This document shows positions 11,705 through 23,343 of a stretch of DNA of 64,000 bases, piece after piece. Where the stretch lies: contig JAQFVV010012422.1 of NCBI GenBank assembly GCA_028023455.1, positions 8,282,337 to 8,346,336 on the forward strand. The letters are read 5' to 3'. Origin of the DNA: Epiperipatus broadwayi (taxonomy: Eukaryota > Onychophora > Udeonychophora > Euonychophora > Peripatidae). The notes beneath the pieces are model-generated. The model searched no databases and had not been told where the DNA came from. It saw only the letters and a list, made by a program, of their open reading frames with translations. How positions within the stretch are numbered: position 1 is the first letter of the stretch; every line of letters starts with the position of its first letter. Made by a program: the position numbers and the translations under genes.

Positions 11705-12635
11705 TTGACATAGTTTTTAAAACTTATTTTCAAAAAATACATGGTTGTTTTATTCATTTTAAATAAGGATCAGCCTTGGATGGCATGTATAGAATTGTTG
11801 TAATTTATATGCTGATTCATCTTCTATGCTATATAAGGTCATTAATAAACTGAAAGAAAATTAAAAGTAATCTTTTTTCAATATTAAATACTACAATTCC
11901 TTAAAAATACAATGTAAAAAATTGCTTTAGAATAAGAATTTGTAAATAAAATTTTAAAATGGCAATGTGAATATTCATACTAGTCTAAAAACCTATTCTA
12001 GTCATTTTTAAAAAAAAAAAATACAATTGTATAGATTTGTGGACATATAACAATTTCTATTTATTTATTTATTTATTGCTCAGACAGTTGTTTGGGTAAC
12101 TGGCTGAGAACAACACTTTCCATTCTTGATTAACCTAATTGAAGGGATTTTGATTAGTTTTCTTAATTGAGAATCCACTCAGGAATTTTAACCATTGAAT
12201 CTTACTATTGGATAAAATAATGTAATATTCAATCAATAAAATTGCAATTTAAAATTAAAAACTTTGGAAATTAAAAAAAAAAAAAATCCCACACAATGCT
12301 CTAAATAATCAAGATGTTCAGAAAACTTTTAGAGGTGCTAGTTTACGATTACCAAATCTTTTGGGTGAAATAATATTATGGTAAATACAGCTATATTTTA
12401 CAGTGATTCAAATAAATTATATCTTTTTATTTAAGCATAAAAAATGCAGTGAAAATACTGCAGCACTTTCAGTAGCTATATCTAGTTTCTCTCAAGGAAT
12501 CTGTATAAATTATTGGCAGTTTTGGATAAGATTCAGAAAGAAGTGGAAAGATCCGTACTTGAAAATAAAAGTGGACATTCCATGAAGTCATGCAAAGTAA
12601 AATGGATTTATTGTGCTGCATGAGAATTAGCTACT
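11705..12635. other. Gene-free stretch after the ZP gene
   Basis: AT-rich sequence, with a TTTA microsatellite patch near 12060. I see no gene or element. Confidence 0.5.
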
Positions 12636-12966
12636 AAACATCACATGATCACCATTTCTTATGCTTATGCAAGCTGTTTACACAGAGGCTAACCTCTCCA
12701 TAAAGTAGCACCACCAGTGCAAGCCAGAGTGATCAATGGATGCAAGAATGTTTGTGTATAAAATCCTTATCTAGTGCTTGCTCATCCAATATCCCCAGAC
12801 TAGTCTCAGATCCAAGGCTCCTCACTAATGAAAGCCACAAGCTGGAAACCAGTCTGTGAATATTGGATGAGTAGGCACTATATAAGAATTTTATGCACAA
12901 ACCTTCTTGCATCTATTGATTACTCTGGATTGCATTGGTGGCACTACTGTGTGGAGAGTTTAGCCT
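12636..12966. mobile_element. Palindromic MITE (family A), most complete copy
   Basis: The inverted ends run from AGGCTAACCTCTCCATAAAG at 12686 to the matching GTGTGGAGAGTTTAGCCT ending at 12966. Imperfect pairing extends for about 80 bp each side (shared TGATTACTCTGG, TGCATC, ATAAAATTCTTATATAGTGC in opposite orientations), and the middle also folds (CATCCAATATCCCCAGACT against AGTCTGTGAATATTGGATG). The family tail (TCACATGATCACC, TTATGCTTATG) is on the left here, at 12636-12685. This copy is therefore in the opposite orientation to those at 4758 and 5909. There is no coding content. Confidence 0.8.
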
Positions 12967-13918
12967 CTATGCATGAGAATTCCTAGGATCAAATGTAAAA
13001 TTTCTGGAAGATAGTAATTTATGGATGAAAACAGAACTTCTAAAATAATTTTTAACTGAATTAACTGGAATTGATATGGGACAAATTGTTCAAGATTAAA
13101 TATTTTAATAGAATATTAGTCATACAATATATCAAAGATGGATGCAGAAGATAGAAAATTTAGTAAATAAAAAGGCATGTATATAGTATCAAAACAAAAT
13201 CACTATTGAAGTTGAAGATATTTATGATAACAGTAGCAAAAAAGATTTATTATTTAAGACTAAAGTAGAAAGTCTAGAGACAAAATTACTACTTAATGGG
13301 GAAAATAATTAAATTACATGCAAATTGTGTGGATGTGAAATATTAAATATTTATAACTAAAATGGAAAGAGATTGTGAAATATATGTAATGATAGAAAAG
13401 CTAAAAAAGAGATGATAGTATTTTGTTTTTAAGGATGAGAAATAATGGGAAAAATAGAAATAAAATAGAGAAAATGAAAAAGATTCTTAAAAAATGAAAT
13501 AGAAGAAATAAAAATTACAAAAAAAAAGATAACTATTTTTTTTCTATACAATAATCACAGATAATATAGTTACATGTGAATATGAAATATAGGTTTTACA
13601 AAAAAACAAAATAATTAAATTAATGAGAATACTTTTTTTGGAAAAAGCAAACGACATTTTTTGAAAAGATAATACTAAAAAACATAAAAAGGAAGAGAGT
13701 ATGTTAGTAATCAGTATTTACATATTATAGAAATAAAACAATTCCAGTGTTATGGACATTTTTAAAAAACGTTATTTCTTTCACATGCAACAATGGTCTT
13801 GGAAAAAGTTTAGGCAGCATTTTGAAGAATGTTGTTTTCAGTACAACATGCATGCCCCCCTTTCTCTCCAATTTTATTCATAATATGCTCAAAATTAACA
13901 TGTATTAAATGTACAATA
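12967..13918. other. Purine-rich gene-free stretch
   Basis: A-rich sequence with many stops on both strands, possibly a decayed coding relic on the + strand (GAAA/AAAT-rich text). No family motif can be read. Confidence 0.4.
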
Positions 13919-14022
13919 GAATGGTGGTCGAGAGGTCAGTGCGACTGCCTTGCACTTGCAGGCAGTTGCCCGGGTTGCGGGTTCACATCCCAGTCAATGC
14001 TATGACACTTAAAAAAAAAAAA
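13919..14022 (+). mobile_element. tRNA-derived SINE head with A tail
   Basis: Box-A-like TGGTCGAGAGGTCAGTGCGA is followed 45 bp later by box-B-like GGGTTCACATCCC. The segment is GC-rich, in contrast to its surroundings, and ends CTATGACACTT followed by 13 A. A short GC-rich tRNA-like head with a poly-A end is the signature of a SINE inserted from RNA. The CTATGACAC end recurs on the minus strand at about 17570. Confidence 0.65.
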
Positions 14023-14166
14023 ACTACCATCAATAGTCAATTTTTTTTTTATGTTTTGTCTATTTTGCCTGAACATATTTTCTGATCATCAGTTTTACTT
14101 TCTAATAGAAAAGTGTAATTTTAAGGCAGTATGCAACTGGCTTATACTGAATGTTTCTTATATATG

Positions 14167-14292
14167 TAAGTAGAGAGATTTGAACTCAGGATTTTCAATC
14201 TATTCTTCCTCCATTCCATCTCAAGCATGTGTATCAGTTGCTTGAGATGAAGTGGAGAATAAATAGATTGGAAAATCCTCTCTATTTACTTA
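14167..14292. repeat. Foldback element, about 126 bp
   Basis: The left arm (TAAGTAGAGAGATT, AGGATTTTCAATCTATTC, CATCTCAAGCA) and right arm (TGCTTGAGATG, GAATAAATAGATTGGAAAAT, CCTCTCTATTTACTTA) are inverted copies separated by about 11 bp. A 9-base insertion in the left arm is the main asymmetry. Confidence 0.8.
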
Positions 14293-14338
14293 ATAGAAAA
14301 GTGGAAATAAAACACAAATCATTCTTCAACTGGAAATG

Positions 14339-14340
<2 letters not shown>

Positions 14341-14375
<35 letters not shown>
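14341..14375. repeat. (TA)n microsatellite
   Basis: Uninterrupted alternation of A and T over about 35 bases. Confidence 0.95.
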
Positions 14376-14379
<4 letters not shown>

Positions 14380-16739
14380 CTTATCCAAAGACAACATCTT
14401 CACTACCTGATAATATCATCCTACTATATCCAAACAAAATTTTCATCCAAATTTTCAATTTATTCCATTTTCCAACCTGTTCTGAGTTTGTAATAATATA
14501 ATCTACCAAGATATTATTTTCATTTTTGTTCTTTATTTATTCATATCATTTCAACATAATCTTCTTCAGAATTCAAAAATTTGATGTGTATGTTCCTCTC
14601 CTTTACATGAAACTCTTGAAGATTTCATTTATAATAATATACTCCTTTTTATATTTAAAAGAATATGAGCTCATCACTTGATTAAAATTTGATAATTCTG
14701 CTTTCATTTTAATTGATCACTTATCGTCTCTTTAAACAAAACATAATTTAATATCACATGATCACCCATAGATGTATACAATTGTAATTAAAGCTATTTC
14801 TAATTTGAAGACAATGTACTGAATAAAAATGAGTTTTTCTAGTCTTTTAATTATATATTTACTATATAATTAACAATTATATTTCATTATTCAAATAAAA
14901 TTTTATTGCTATTCAGTAAGGTGAAAGTACTTGTTTACTACTAATAATATATAGGCATATCAATTTTCTATTAAAATCATACATAATTCAATTTTTGTTT
15001 AGTTTAAAACTCAGATTTAATTTATTTTATAAACATTGGCATATGTTTAATTTTTCTACTTTAAAATTTTATTTACAAATTTTATGTTAAAATGTTCATT
15101 AATCTTAATAGAAAAATAATTGCTTAACTAAGTTAACATTTTATATTAGGTATAAAATAAATATAACATTGAATGTAATCATTTTATATATAAAAACATA
15201 TTTTGTACATAAAATTGCAAAAATATTTTAGTGCCATTTACATATATTTTAAAGTATGTATACATAAATTTGCAATTAAAAAAAAAAGACTAAATTTTTA
15301 AAAATAGAAATTCAGTATCAACTTTTACCAATGTATATTTTGTTTTTGATTAAAAACATTATTTATTTCCATGTTACAAGTTTCCCGAGACTGTTGAAAT
15401 TCAAAATGGAGTTGGTGACGGGTTATTCAATTTACTTGTTGTTTTTGAGAATGACATATAAATATTTTCATGGCTTAAATTTTGTATAAATTATTACAAA
15501 TTCAAATGTATTATAAAGTTTATTCTGCTGTAGAAAGTTTAAATGACAACCTTTGATAGATGATGGACTATTTTCTGTCCGAATTTATGTATTATTTTTA
15601 TGTCAATAAAAAAGTTACTTTTGTTAAAAAATATTTTTTGATGTCTTATTTTGTGTGTGTGTATACGTGTGGAAGAACATTTCATTAAGATTGTATAGCA
15701 TTTAATAATTGGATACTAATATAGTATATGATTATCTGTTTCATTGATATATATAGTACATACCATTAAGCAATGTAAAACTAATCGATAAATATAAACT
15801 GCCATAATCATTATTGAATTTTGCAAGAATATATTTAATAAAATCAAGAAAATAATATAATTTTAAATTAAAATAATTTATTTATCAAAACAATATCACT
15901 TATACAAATCTATGAGAAATGTCCAAATTTCTTAGATTTATGCAAATCCTGTTTGCATTTATTCTTGAAATTACAATGTCTGCATTTATATTTGAATGTA
16001 CGGCTGTAAGTGCATATTAAATATTTTTATTTCATAGTCATTTTGTGTAGATTACCTTTTGATTCCTTTTATTTAACAAACATTTTTATTGCAAAATAGA
16101 TTATTTTCTTTAATTTATTTACTATACAATTATAATAAAATTAGGTGCATGTGAAGCGCTGGAGAGAGAAGCTATAACGAGTACAAATTATAAGACTATA
16201 AAATAATCAGCAGCTTAGCACTTAAGAGATGAGTTGCCTCATATTCATAGCAATGTAATTATAAGTTCAAGAAAAATATGAACTTTCCAAGCTGAAAATC
16301 AAATGGAGACATTTCTTATGGATTTATGTTTCTCCATACATTTTATTTATCATGAATGTATATTTTGTTAAATAATTGATACTGCTTTAGTAAATGTATT
16401 TTAATAACAGATTGTGATTTTATTTAATATACTCTTGTAGCTAACTATAAATGCAAGAGTATAGACTGTTATTTAGCAATTAGGTTTTCTTTAGTGATGT
16501 GATGTGATGCACTGTGACTTCTGCTTTTCTTGGAGTCAGGAATCTCTCAGCCACTATGCCCACAGAAAAACTGTTAGCCACCTTACCCTCCCTTTCCATT
16601 CCCCAGACTAAATTTTTACCATATTTTTCACTATCCTGCTCCATCCCATTTCCACAACGTAATTTTTGTCAACCCCATGGCCTTTATATCTAAATCCTCC
16701 TTATCTTTACCAACCCAGCATAAAAACCAAAAACCCATT
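14376..16739. other. Gene-free AT-rich stretch
   Basis: No exon, element or repeat is recognised. A block with more C and G at about 16500-16740 reads as minus-strand LINE tail and leads into the next entry. Confidence 0.5.
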
Positions 16740-17110
16740 TTCTGTATAATCACTTTGTTTATATTTACTCTCCCACAATTTCATAATTTGTACCTTTTCT
16801 GCTTGCAGGCATATACATTCAACTAACAGATGCCTAATATTTTCTATCCTTCCTTACACAATTTGCAGACTAAATCACCCACATTTTTCTATTTATGTGT
16901 ATATTCCCTTGTTGATAAAGATTCCGTTCGAGCATTAAACAGTAAACTACTTTCCTTGCTATTATCATAAACTAACTCGCACCCAATATTGTGTTTACTT
17001 CTATATATATTTAAACTCTTTTTACTCTCCATTAGTTCAATGGTAACTATATATCGCCACCAAGCAGATAAACCACAAACTATATTAACATCAATAATTA
17101 TTGAACACTC
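16740..17110 (-). mobile_element. LINE 3' relic (C-terminal zinc-knuckle region), minus strand
   Basis: Read downward from 17110, the minus strand gives W-W-R-Y-I-V-T-I-E, then N-I-G-C-E-L-V-Y-D-N, L-L-F-N-A-R-T-E-S-L and C-K-L-C, followed by H-L-L-V-E-C. A leucine-rich L-F-x-A-R-T block followed by C-x2-C and H-x4-C is the C-terminal region of many LINE ORF2 proteins. Several stops and frameshifts are present. Text below 16740 (to about 16540) is probably the 3' tail of the same element. Confidence 0.6.
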
Positions 17111-17569
17111 TCAATAATATCCTATATATAAAACTAAATTAAAATGCCATTGTATGATTTTGTATAGTAATAGGATGATGTATCAGAGTTAAAAGTTACT
17201 AAATTTAATCTCAACCTGTTATTTTGTTGCTTGAATGATATCACATTTTAAGCACATTTTTTTATTTCTAAATAGAATTTGGCAAATATCAACATTAAAT
17301 ATTAGAATACTTAACTAAATTTAATATATATGAACCTATATTTAGTGTGGGATTTCTCTCCTTTTACAAATTTTATTTTAAATTTTTCTCTTTCAAAATA
17401 TCATATGTACTCATCAAAGTACAAATCCATCTTATTGATAATTTTCTTTTTATAAACACCTTTGAATTAATTCTCTGAGATTTATAAATCATTCTATTGT
17501 CTTTAAATTTGGTGAAATTTCAAATGTTAACTTCTGTTAATTATAAGAAAAGCATTTTTTTCTCTCATG

Positions 17570-18087
17570 TGTCATAGCGGGAAGCAAACCCCGCTAACCC
17601 GGGACAGCTATCCCTTTTTAAAAGTGGGCAGTAGTTTGTGATTGCTTTCTCATATGCTATTTGTTGTATTCGTTGTGAGAAATAAACAGCGAGTTTACTA
17701 GAGACAATTTACTCCAGAAGTTTTCGATTTATTTTAGTTGAAAGTAAAAATAATTATAATGGAAAATAATTATAATTAAAAGACAAGTTGTGGAATTATT
17801 TTTATCAGAGATAAAAATAACTACTTAAAGTAAGAACAATAAAACGGATTTGGAAAATACGCGATTAAGTTTTCGGAATGTTGCAGATAAGACTTAACAA
17901 AAGAACTCACAGGGATATATAAACTGCTTGAGGAAAACATCGCACACTTAATACAGTCTTGTTAACAGAAGTGTATACATAAAGCTATTAAGAGCTATTT
18001 GCGGCACAACGGTTTTAAGAGTTGTTCAGCCGAGTTCGATCGGATTGTGTTTTTCTACCCCTCTAGAAAAGCTTAGGGGCGAAGACA
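17570..18087 (+). mobile_element. Candidate solo LTR or SINE-headed block
   Basis: This block starts TGTCATAGCGGG and could end at GGCGAAGACA (18087). It holds a TATATAAA at about 17916 and a more GC-rich 3' third, as an LTR would. No target duplication is found (TCATG against TTATA) and no second copy is in the window. The first 50 bases read on the minus strand also look like the box-B end of a SINE (GGGTTTGCTTCCCGCTATGACAC-like). The two readings cannot both be right. Confidence 0.25.
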
Positions 18088-18182
18088 TTATATATATATT
18101 GTAACTATCTATCATTGTCATTTTATATCATTTGTTGCCAAAACAGATATTAACAAATGCAATATCATAAATTATATATTAT

Positions 18183-18300
18183 ATTACAATAAGCCAATAA
18201 ACATCACATGACCACCTCCTCTTATGCGTGTGTATAACTGGCATCCATTGATTACTCTAGCTTGCTGTGTGTGGCAATATATAATGAGTTTTACCTGTTT
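18183..18300. mobile_element. Truncated MITE (family A)
   Basis: It carries the family tail (AAGCCAATAAACATCACATGA) joined to the inner arm GGCATCCATTGATTACTCTAG and then an end like ATAATGAGTTTTACC. The left arm and centre are missing. Tail orientation matches the copy at 12636. Confidence 0.65.
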
Positions 18301-18779
18301 TATATTATAATGTTGTGATCGGTGCCTGAAAGATGGTCATTTGACAGTACATTTGATCTTCTCATTTATAGTAGAGAATCAATGAAATGATAACTATCTA
18401 ATAATAAAAATTGTTATTATTAAAAAGGAGAGTAATTAATTAAGAGAAAATAATGGGTGTGGATGCATTTATTATTTATTGTGTAACATTGCACTTATCA
18501 GATAAGTGATTATATGTGCGTGCATGTATGAGATTTGTATATATATACTTAATCTATCGAATTATACAAAACTCGAAATAATAGACAACTGGTTTGTATA
18601 TAATTTAATTTAATGTCATTCAAATCGATTTTCATTCATAAACGAACCTTCTCAAGATGCCATTTATAAAGTTAATCATGTGACAATAAACGTTCTACAG
18701 CTTTATACACTCTCTAGTGGTCATCACAAGAAATAAACCATGAAAAAATAAAAAGTATTATTATTATAAACTTACATAT

Positions 18780-19075
18780 ATGTATACATCCATTATACAT
18801 TTTCTTATTCATCTTTTTCTTTCTTATACCTACTATCTATTATCAAATAAACAACTCCTCTCTTATACTACCAATACATATACATTCATATATATATTAC
18901 AGTTTCTTATCTTCTAACATTGATACTTTCCCTCCCAATTGTATCGAGCCATTGACCATATTAATATATTTACGTCCATTATACATTCTTTTATACATCT
19001 TTTTTCTACCTTATAACTGCTATCTATTAACTAACAAACAATTCCTGTCTTATAATATCAATATATTGTAGCGGG
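18780..19075 (-). repeat. Unnamed repeat B, two adjacent partial copies
   Basis: The minus strand of 18780-18965 contains TATGGTCAATGGCTCGATA, then AATTGGGAGGGAAAGTATC and AATGTTAGAAGATAAGAAAC. A second partial copy lies at 18966-19075 (shared CCATTATACATTC, ACATCTTTTT and CTATCTATTA patterns on the + strand). The same unit appears on the + strand at 21772-21975 and at 47509-47575. It has no coding capacity and is of unknown class. Confidence 0.65.
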
Positions 19076-21200
19076 ATGGGGGAGGTGGATTGATCCGGGG
19101 TGATGGAACATCATCAACCTCAAGTAAATTAAATACAAAATCAGTAATTTACAAAAATATATAAAAGTAAAATATATTTAAGGGGAGCATGAGATCAAGA
19201 GATCTCCGAGAACATCGAGAGATCAGCCAGTCACTCCTTATATAACTAAAATAATTAACTATACATCAACCAGCGTTATAAATAAAAGTAAGTATAAGTC
19301 ATACTAAAAATAAACCATTCATCATCATGAATGATTATTCAATCAAAATATAATAAAATCAACCGTCCATCTTGTGGCTGGATTTGAACAATAAAAAATA
19401 TAAATCAACAGTCAACCTTGTGACTGGATTGGAAATGGGTCTTCAAGAAACCAGGCTAACTATTGAGCCTTTGCCAGCTTGGGCAATTATTTAAACATAA
19501 CTTGGATGCACCACTTAAGTGTTAATCTATTAGAATACATAATCTGAAAATCAAAACAATAATGCTGGGACATTAAAACATGCTGATCATCATCAATGCT
19601 CTGGTCACTTAAGTACCATTAATGTACTGGCCACTATAAACTTAAATTTTTAATAAGACTAAACTAAAATTAAAGGTAATGCATGGGTTTTAAAGAATAT
19701 AATCTTGTGCACCAACCATGCCCCAAAGCACTAAATACACATCCATATTTATATATTCATCCCATGTTCGAATCTAACTCAGAGATTATAAGCTCTATTA
19801 CTGAATGTGACCAGACCTGTGCAATACAATTTTAACAATTAAATACAAGTGTATTATTAACAAAAAAATAAATGGTGTTTAAGGTCTTATAGAATAAGGC
19901 TTCTGATTTTGAATAATATACAATATAAAAAAAATTACCATATTTGTGACTTACAAAGTTACTATACAAAATTCAAATTATTACATTGATTTACATAATT
20001 AATACATTAGGTTTACCTAAAACCCACTTAGCACACAGGCACAAAACTTGATACAAAATGAACATGTTTGAATTGACATTTAATAAAAAAAAAAAAAGTG
20101 ATTAAAATTTTACATATAAGTTGTACTTGACAAGTATTGATCTATATACACCCAAATACATGTGTGTGTGTGTGATTTCTGAACATACTTAACTTATTAC
20201 AAAATAATTATCAAAATCTTAAGTTATATAAAAATTCAATAAATGGTTAAAATTTCAGTTAAATGATATACATTTTACGTACCAGGTTTATTGAAACGCA
20301 TATATATATATAATTTACACAGATGTACGATATATAATTTATCTACATAACATTTGTATTTATCACAATAAAATTATTACAGATTATTTTAGCAATTTAA
20401 TTCTCTTTGCAGAATATAATCTTTTTTCCTTAAAATAAGTACTATCAAACTTTTGACAGATGATTGTTGATTGATTTAAAATGTCTTTCTTTTTTCTAGT
20501 CTAAAAGATTTTTGAAAATCTTTTTCTTGACTATTAATTATAACATTGTTTGTATTTTTTTTTTTCTAAATTATAAATATAACTTTAAACATTTTTTTTC
20601 TTCTTTAATAAATGATTTTAAACTAATATCGTTTTATATATATATCTATCAGTTATAAAAATGTCATTTTACTAAGGGAAATTATTTAAAACTTCATTAT
20701 CATATATAATGCTACTCACCACCAGCTGCATATACGTTTATCTATGCTTCTCTGCCTTTAGATATGTCAGCATACATATAAGTACTTCTTCAGCAAGCTA
20801 GGGTTCCCTGGATATAATCCAGGTAAGGGTTGTTCTGCAGTTGGTTCCTCTTAGACTAGGATTTGGTAAACTTCAGGTCAGCAAGCTATTTTGTCCTCAT
20901 TTTTTTCAGGCTATTTATTCAGAAGTAACCCAGCTTCTAGTAAATCAAAACTCCAGTGAAGGAAAATAGTAGAAGCTCCTGGATCTACTGTCCTGCCTTC
21001 AGCTACATCAGTTCATGGTAGCTATTCTGCCAATTCTCTGCTACAGCCAACAACAAACTGCAGCTATCTATTTTGATCAGCTAATTGTTGCCACTTACTC
21101 AAAAAATTTTAGTGCCAAACTTTGCAGTTGGCCTAGTTGACCACTGCTTAAAATATTAAAACCAGACTCTTCTGGCCAACTCTTACAAAACTGCAAGCAA
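19076..21200. other. Unassigned region between repeat B copies
   Basis: It opens with a GC-richer block (TGTAGCGGGATGGGGGAGG at 19068) and contains a minus-strand TATATAAGG near 19240. The block at 20720-21200 has more balanced base composition than its surroundings and lies downstream of a promoter-like site on the minus strand. No coding frame is recognised on either strand. Confidence 0.35.
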
Positions 21201-21236
21201 AAACTAACTGATATTTTTTATCAGTCTTTTTATAAT
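21093..21236 (-). promoter_or_regulatory. Promoter-like TATA/Inr with noncoding first exon and donor (minus strand)
   Basis: On the minus strand TATAAAAA occupies 21234-21227. An initiator-like TCAGTT (A at 21209) follows 25 bases downstream, and a perfect GTAAGT donor lies at 21098-21093. Together they would make a first exon of 111 nt. Each motif is short and the region is AT-rich, so a chance match is quite possible. No downstream exon was found. Confidence 0.3.
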
Positions 21237-21771
21237 CTTGGTTGGGTCAGGTGATAAAAACATAGTGAATGTTTTCAATTAACTTTAATCCTTTGGAATT
21301 TGACCAAATGATGTGATCTATATACATGTTTTTACTTTGATAGTAAAAATTTACAAATTAATTAAAAGATTTTTAAAAATAGACATTTTTACAATTATCA
21401 GAAAACATGTTTATTTGTAAATTTCAAAATCAGAGTTATGAATAATATTTATTAGATCTTTTTAAAATATTTATTTCATAATAAAATTTTATTTTAAACC
21501 CAGAGTTATTTAACCCTTTATTTATTTTTATTTCAGTGAATATAGAAAATATCTACTACAATTTTTGTGTTTATTTCTATTTTTCTTTAATTATATATAT
21601 ATATATATGCATACACTATAGTATTCTGTACTATGTAATACAACTGATTTCAATATATACATACCTATACATTCTAAAAATAAAAAGATAAGAAAGTATA
21701 GTAAAAATTTTAAAGAAAGAAAATATTATGAAATATTCTTTATACAAGAAAACATAGATAAATGCATTAAT

Positions 21772-21975
21772 ATGGTCAATGGTTCGATAAAATTGGGAAG
21801 GAAATGATCACTGTTAGATAAGTGGAAGCTGTAATATGTAAGAATGTATAGATATATTTATGTAGTGATAGTAAAGACAGAAATTGTTTGTTGATTGATA
21901 GGTAGTAGTTATAAGGTAGAAAAAAGATGCATAAGAGACTGCATAATAAATGTGTGTATATATATATTGTAATGG
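21772..21975 (+). repeat. Unnamed repeat B, + strand copy
   Basis: It starts TATGGTCAATGGTTCGATAA, followed by AATTGGGAAGGAAATG, GTTAGATAAGTGGAAGCTGTA and, later, AGGTAGTAGTTATAAGGTAG. It matches the complement of 18780-18965 along its length and ends in a TA-rich tract. Confidence 0.65.
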
Positions 21976-23099
21976 TAAGAATTATCCCTCCACATAACAA
22001 AACCTAGAACACAGGCAAAATGCACTAAAGCTGATCGAATCCGGATGCTGGGATCCAGAACCCAACCAACATTCAATCCTTTCACCTCTGCTCAATGATC
22101 TAATACCCTATGAATGACATTTCTCAACTTACGCAGACATTCAACTTAACCTCGGTCTGGCAGTCACCCAGGGTGGAACAATGAGACTCATAAATTAACT
22201 GATTCAACACTGATTTGGTCAGATATATGCACATAGGACTAAGTGATTAACTAATATATCAATGATTGGTTATGAAATCTAATATAATGACCTACATATA
22301 GATAAAATGATGTATGTGCAATTAAATCTAGAACTGAATAAAATGAACTCACGGACAATAAAATATGAAAACGAGTTATAATTTTAAATATTATTAATTT
22401 AATAAAACAATAACAAATAGTGAAATTAAAATATACAAAATTATGTGATGAGAACATGAGATATTACGCTCGCTGGCATTATATAAATAATGAGATTAGT
22501 GTTATCTATCTCATTATAAGTGTTTAATAAAATGTAGTGTGGTATTGGAGTTTATGCCTATATTAATATGCCAAATTTCTAGCTCTCATGTAGTCTGCTA
22601 GATCATATGGAATTTAACCTTTTAACCGCTAATTATATTATTGGTTGTATGAGGTAAAAATCAAATCTTTTAATTGGCCAACTCACAAACTGAAGACAAA
22701 GCCTATTGTTAAAACATATTTGCCTATAATATTAAATTCAACTCAGATACGTTTATAAAAAGTATATTACTAATTTTTCAGGTTATGAAGAGAACGAAAG
22801 TTCTTTCAAAAATAAATTGCTATTTATTTATTCTAAAATATTCAATTTCAGCAACATAAAAGCTATAATATAAACAAAAAGGTCGACTTTTACGTTATAG
22901 AAAAGTAAATATTTCTTTTAAATATTTCTTTAATATTTTTACTAAAATCTTCAATATTTTTCGAAAATAATTTTGTTTTTTTAGTTTTTTTTTAAAAAAA
23001 CTAGTTTAATTTCTGAAATTATATTTTTTTAATACTTAAAATTGCATTCGAAATGAAAATCTCAGCGTTTTTCTTTATTTTCTTTGATCAGGCGGTTTC
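21976..23099. other. Unassigned stretch before the 23.1 kb promoter-like block
   Basis: A more GC-balanced patch at 22010-22170 has stops in all frames. The rest is AT-rich. No feature supported. Confidence 0.4.
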
Positions 23100-23113
23100 T
23101 TTGTTCTTTCCAG

Positions 23114-23343
23114 CCAATCAGAATGTCTTTTTCGGCTGAGAGCTCACTAACAACCAATTACAAACGATGTTCTTTCTTTGTTTAGGTTTAAATGTGTTTT
23201 TTTTATTTTTTACTTGTAAAATAAATCGGAAGAGGGCACCATCTTACAGAACTTTTAAAAACCTATTCAAAACCTATCAAATGAATTTTTTAGCATAAGA
23301 ACTGGCAGAGTTAGAGTGACGTCAGATGTCGATGAGGAGCTTC
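23114..23343 (+). promoter_or_regulatory. Promoter-like block with CCAAT boxes, CRE and a splice donor
   Basis: Two CCAAT boxes (23114-23118, 23154-23158), an ETS-like CGGAAG (about 23228) and a full CRE palindrome TGACGTCA (23317-23324) lie within 210 bp. They are followed by a strong donor, GTAAGAG, at 23344. This would fit a TATA-less promoter with a short noncoding first exon. The next good acceptor on the + strand, TTTTCATTGCAG at 24722-24733, opens the exon described below. This is inference from motifs; transcription is not shown. Confidence 0.35.

Noticed and set aside
11636-14000. Functional tRNA genes
   Set aside because: Box A and B patterns are present but the arms do not pair into a cloverleaf, and one copy ends in poly A, so these are SINE heads.
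17570-18087. Confident solo LTR call
   Set aside because: No target duplication and no second copy. The start also matches a SINE end on the other strand, so it is kept only as a weak candidate.
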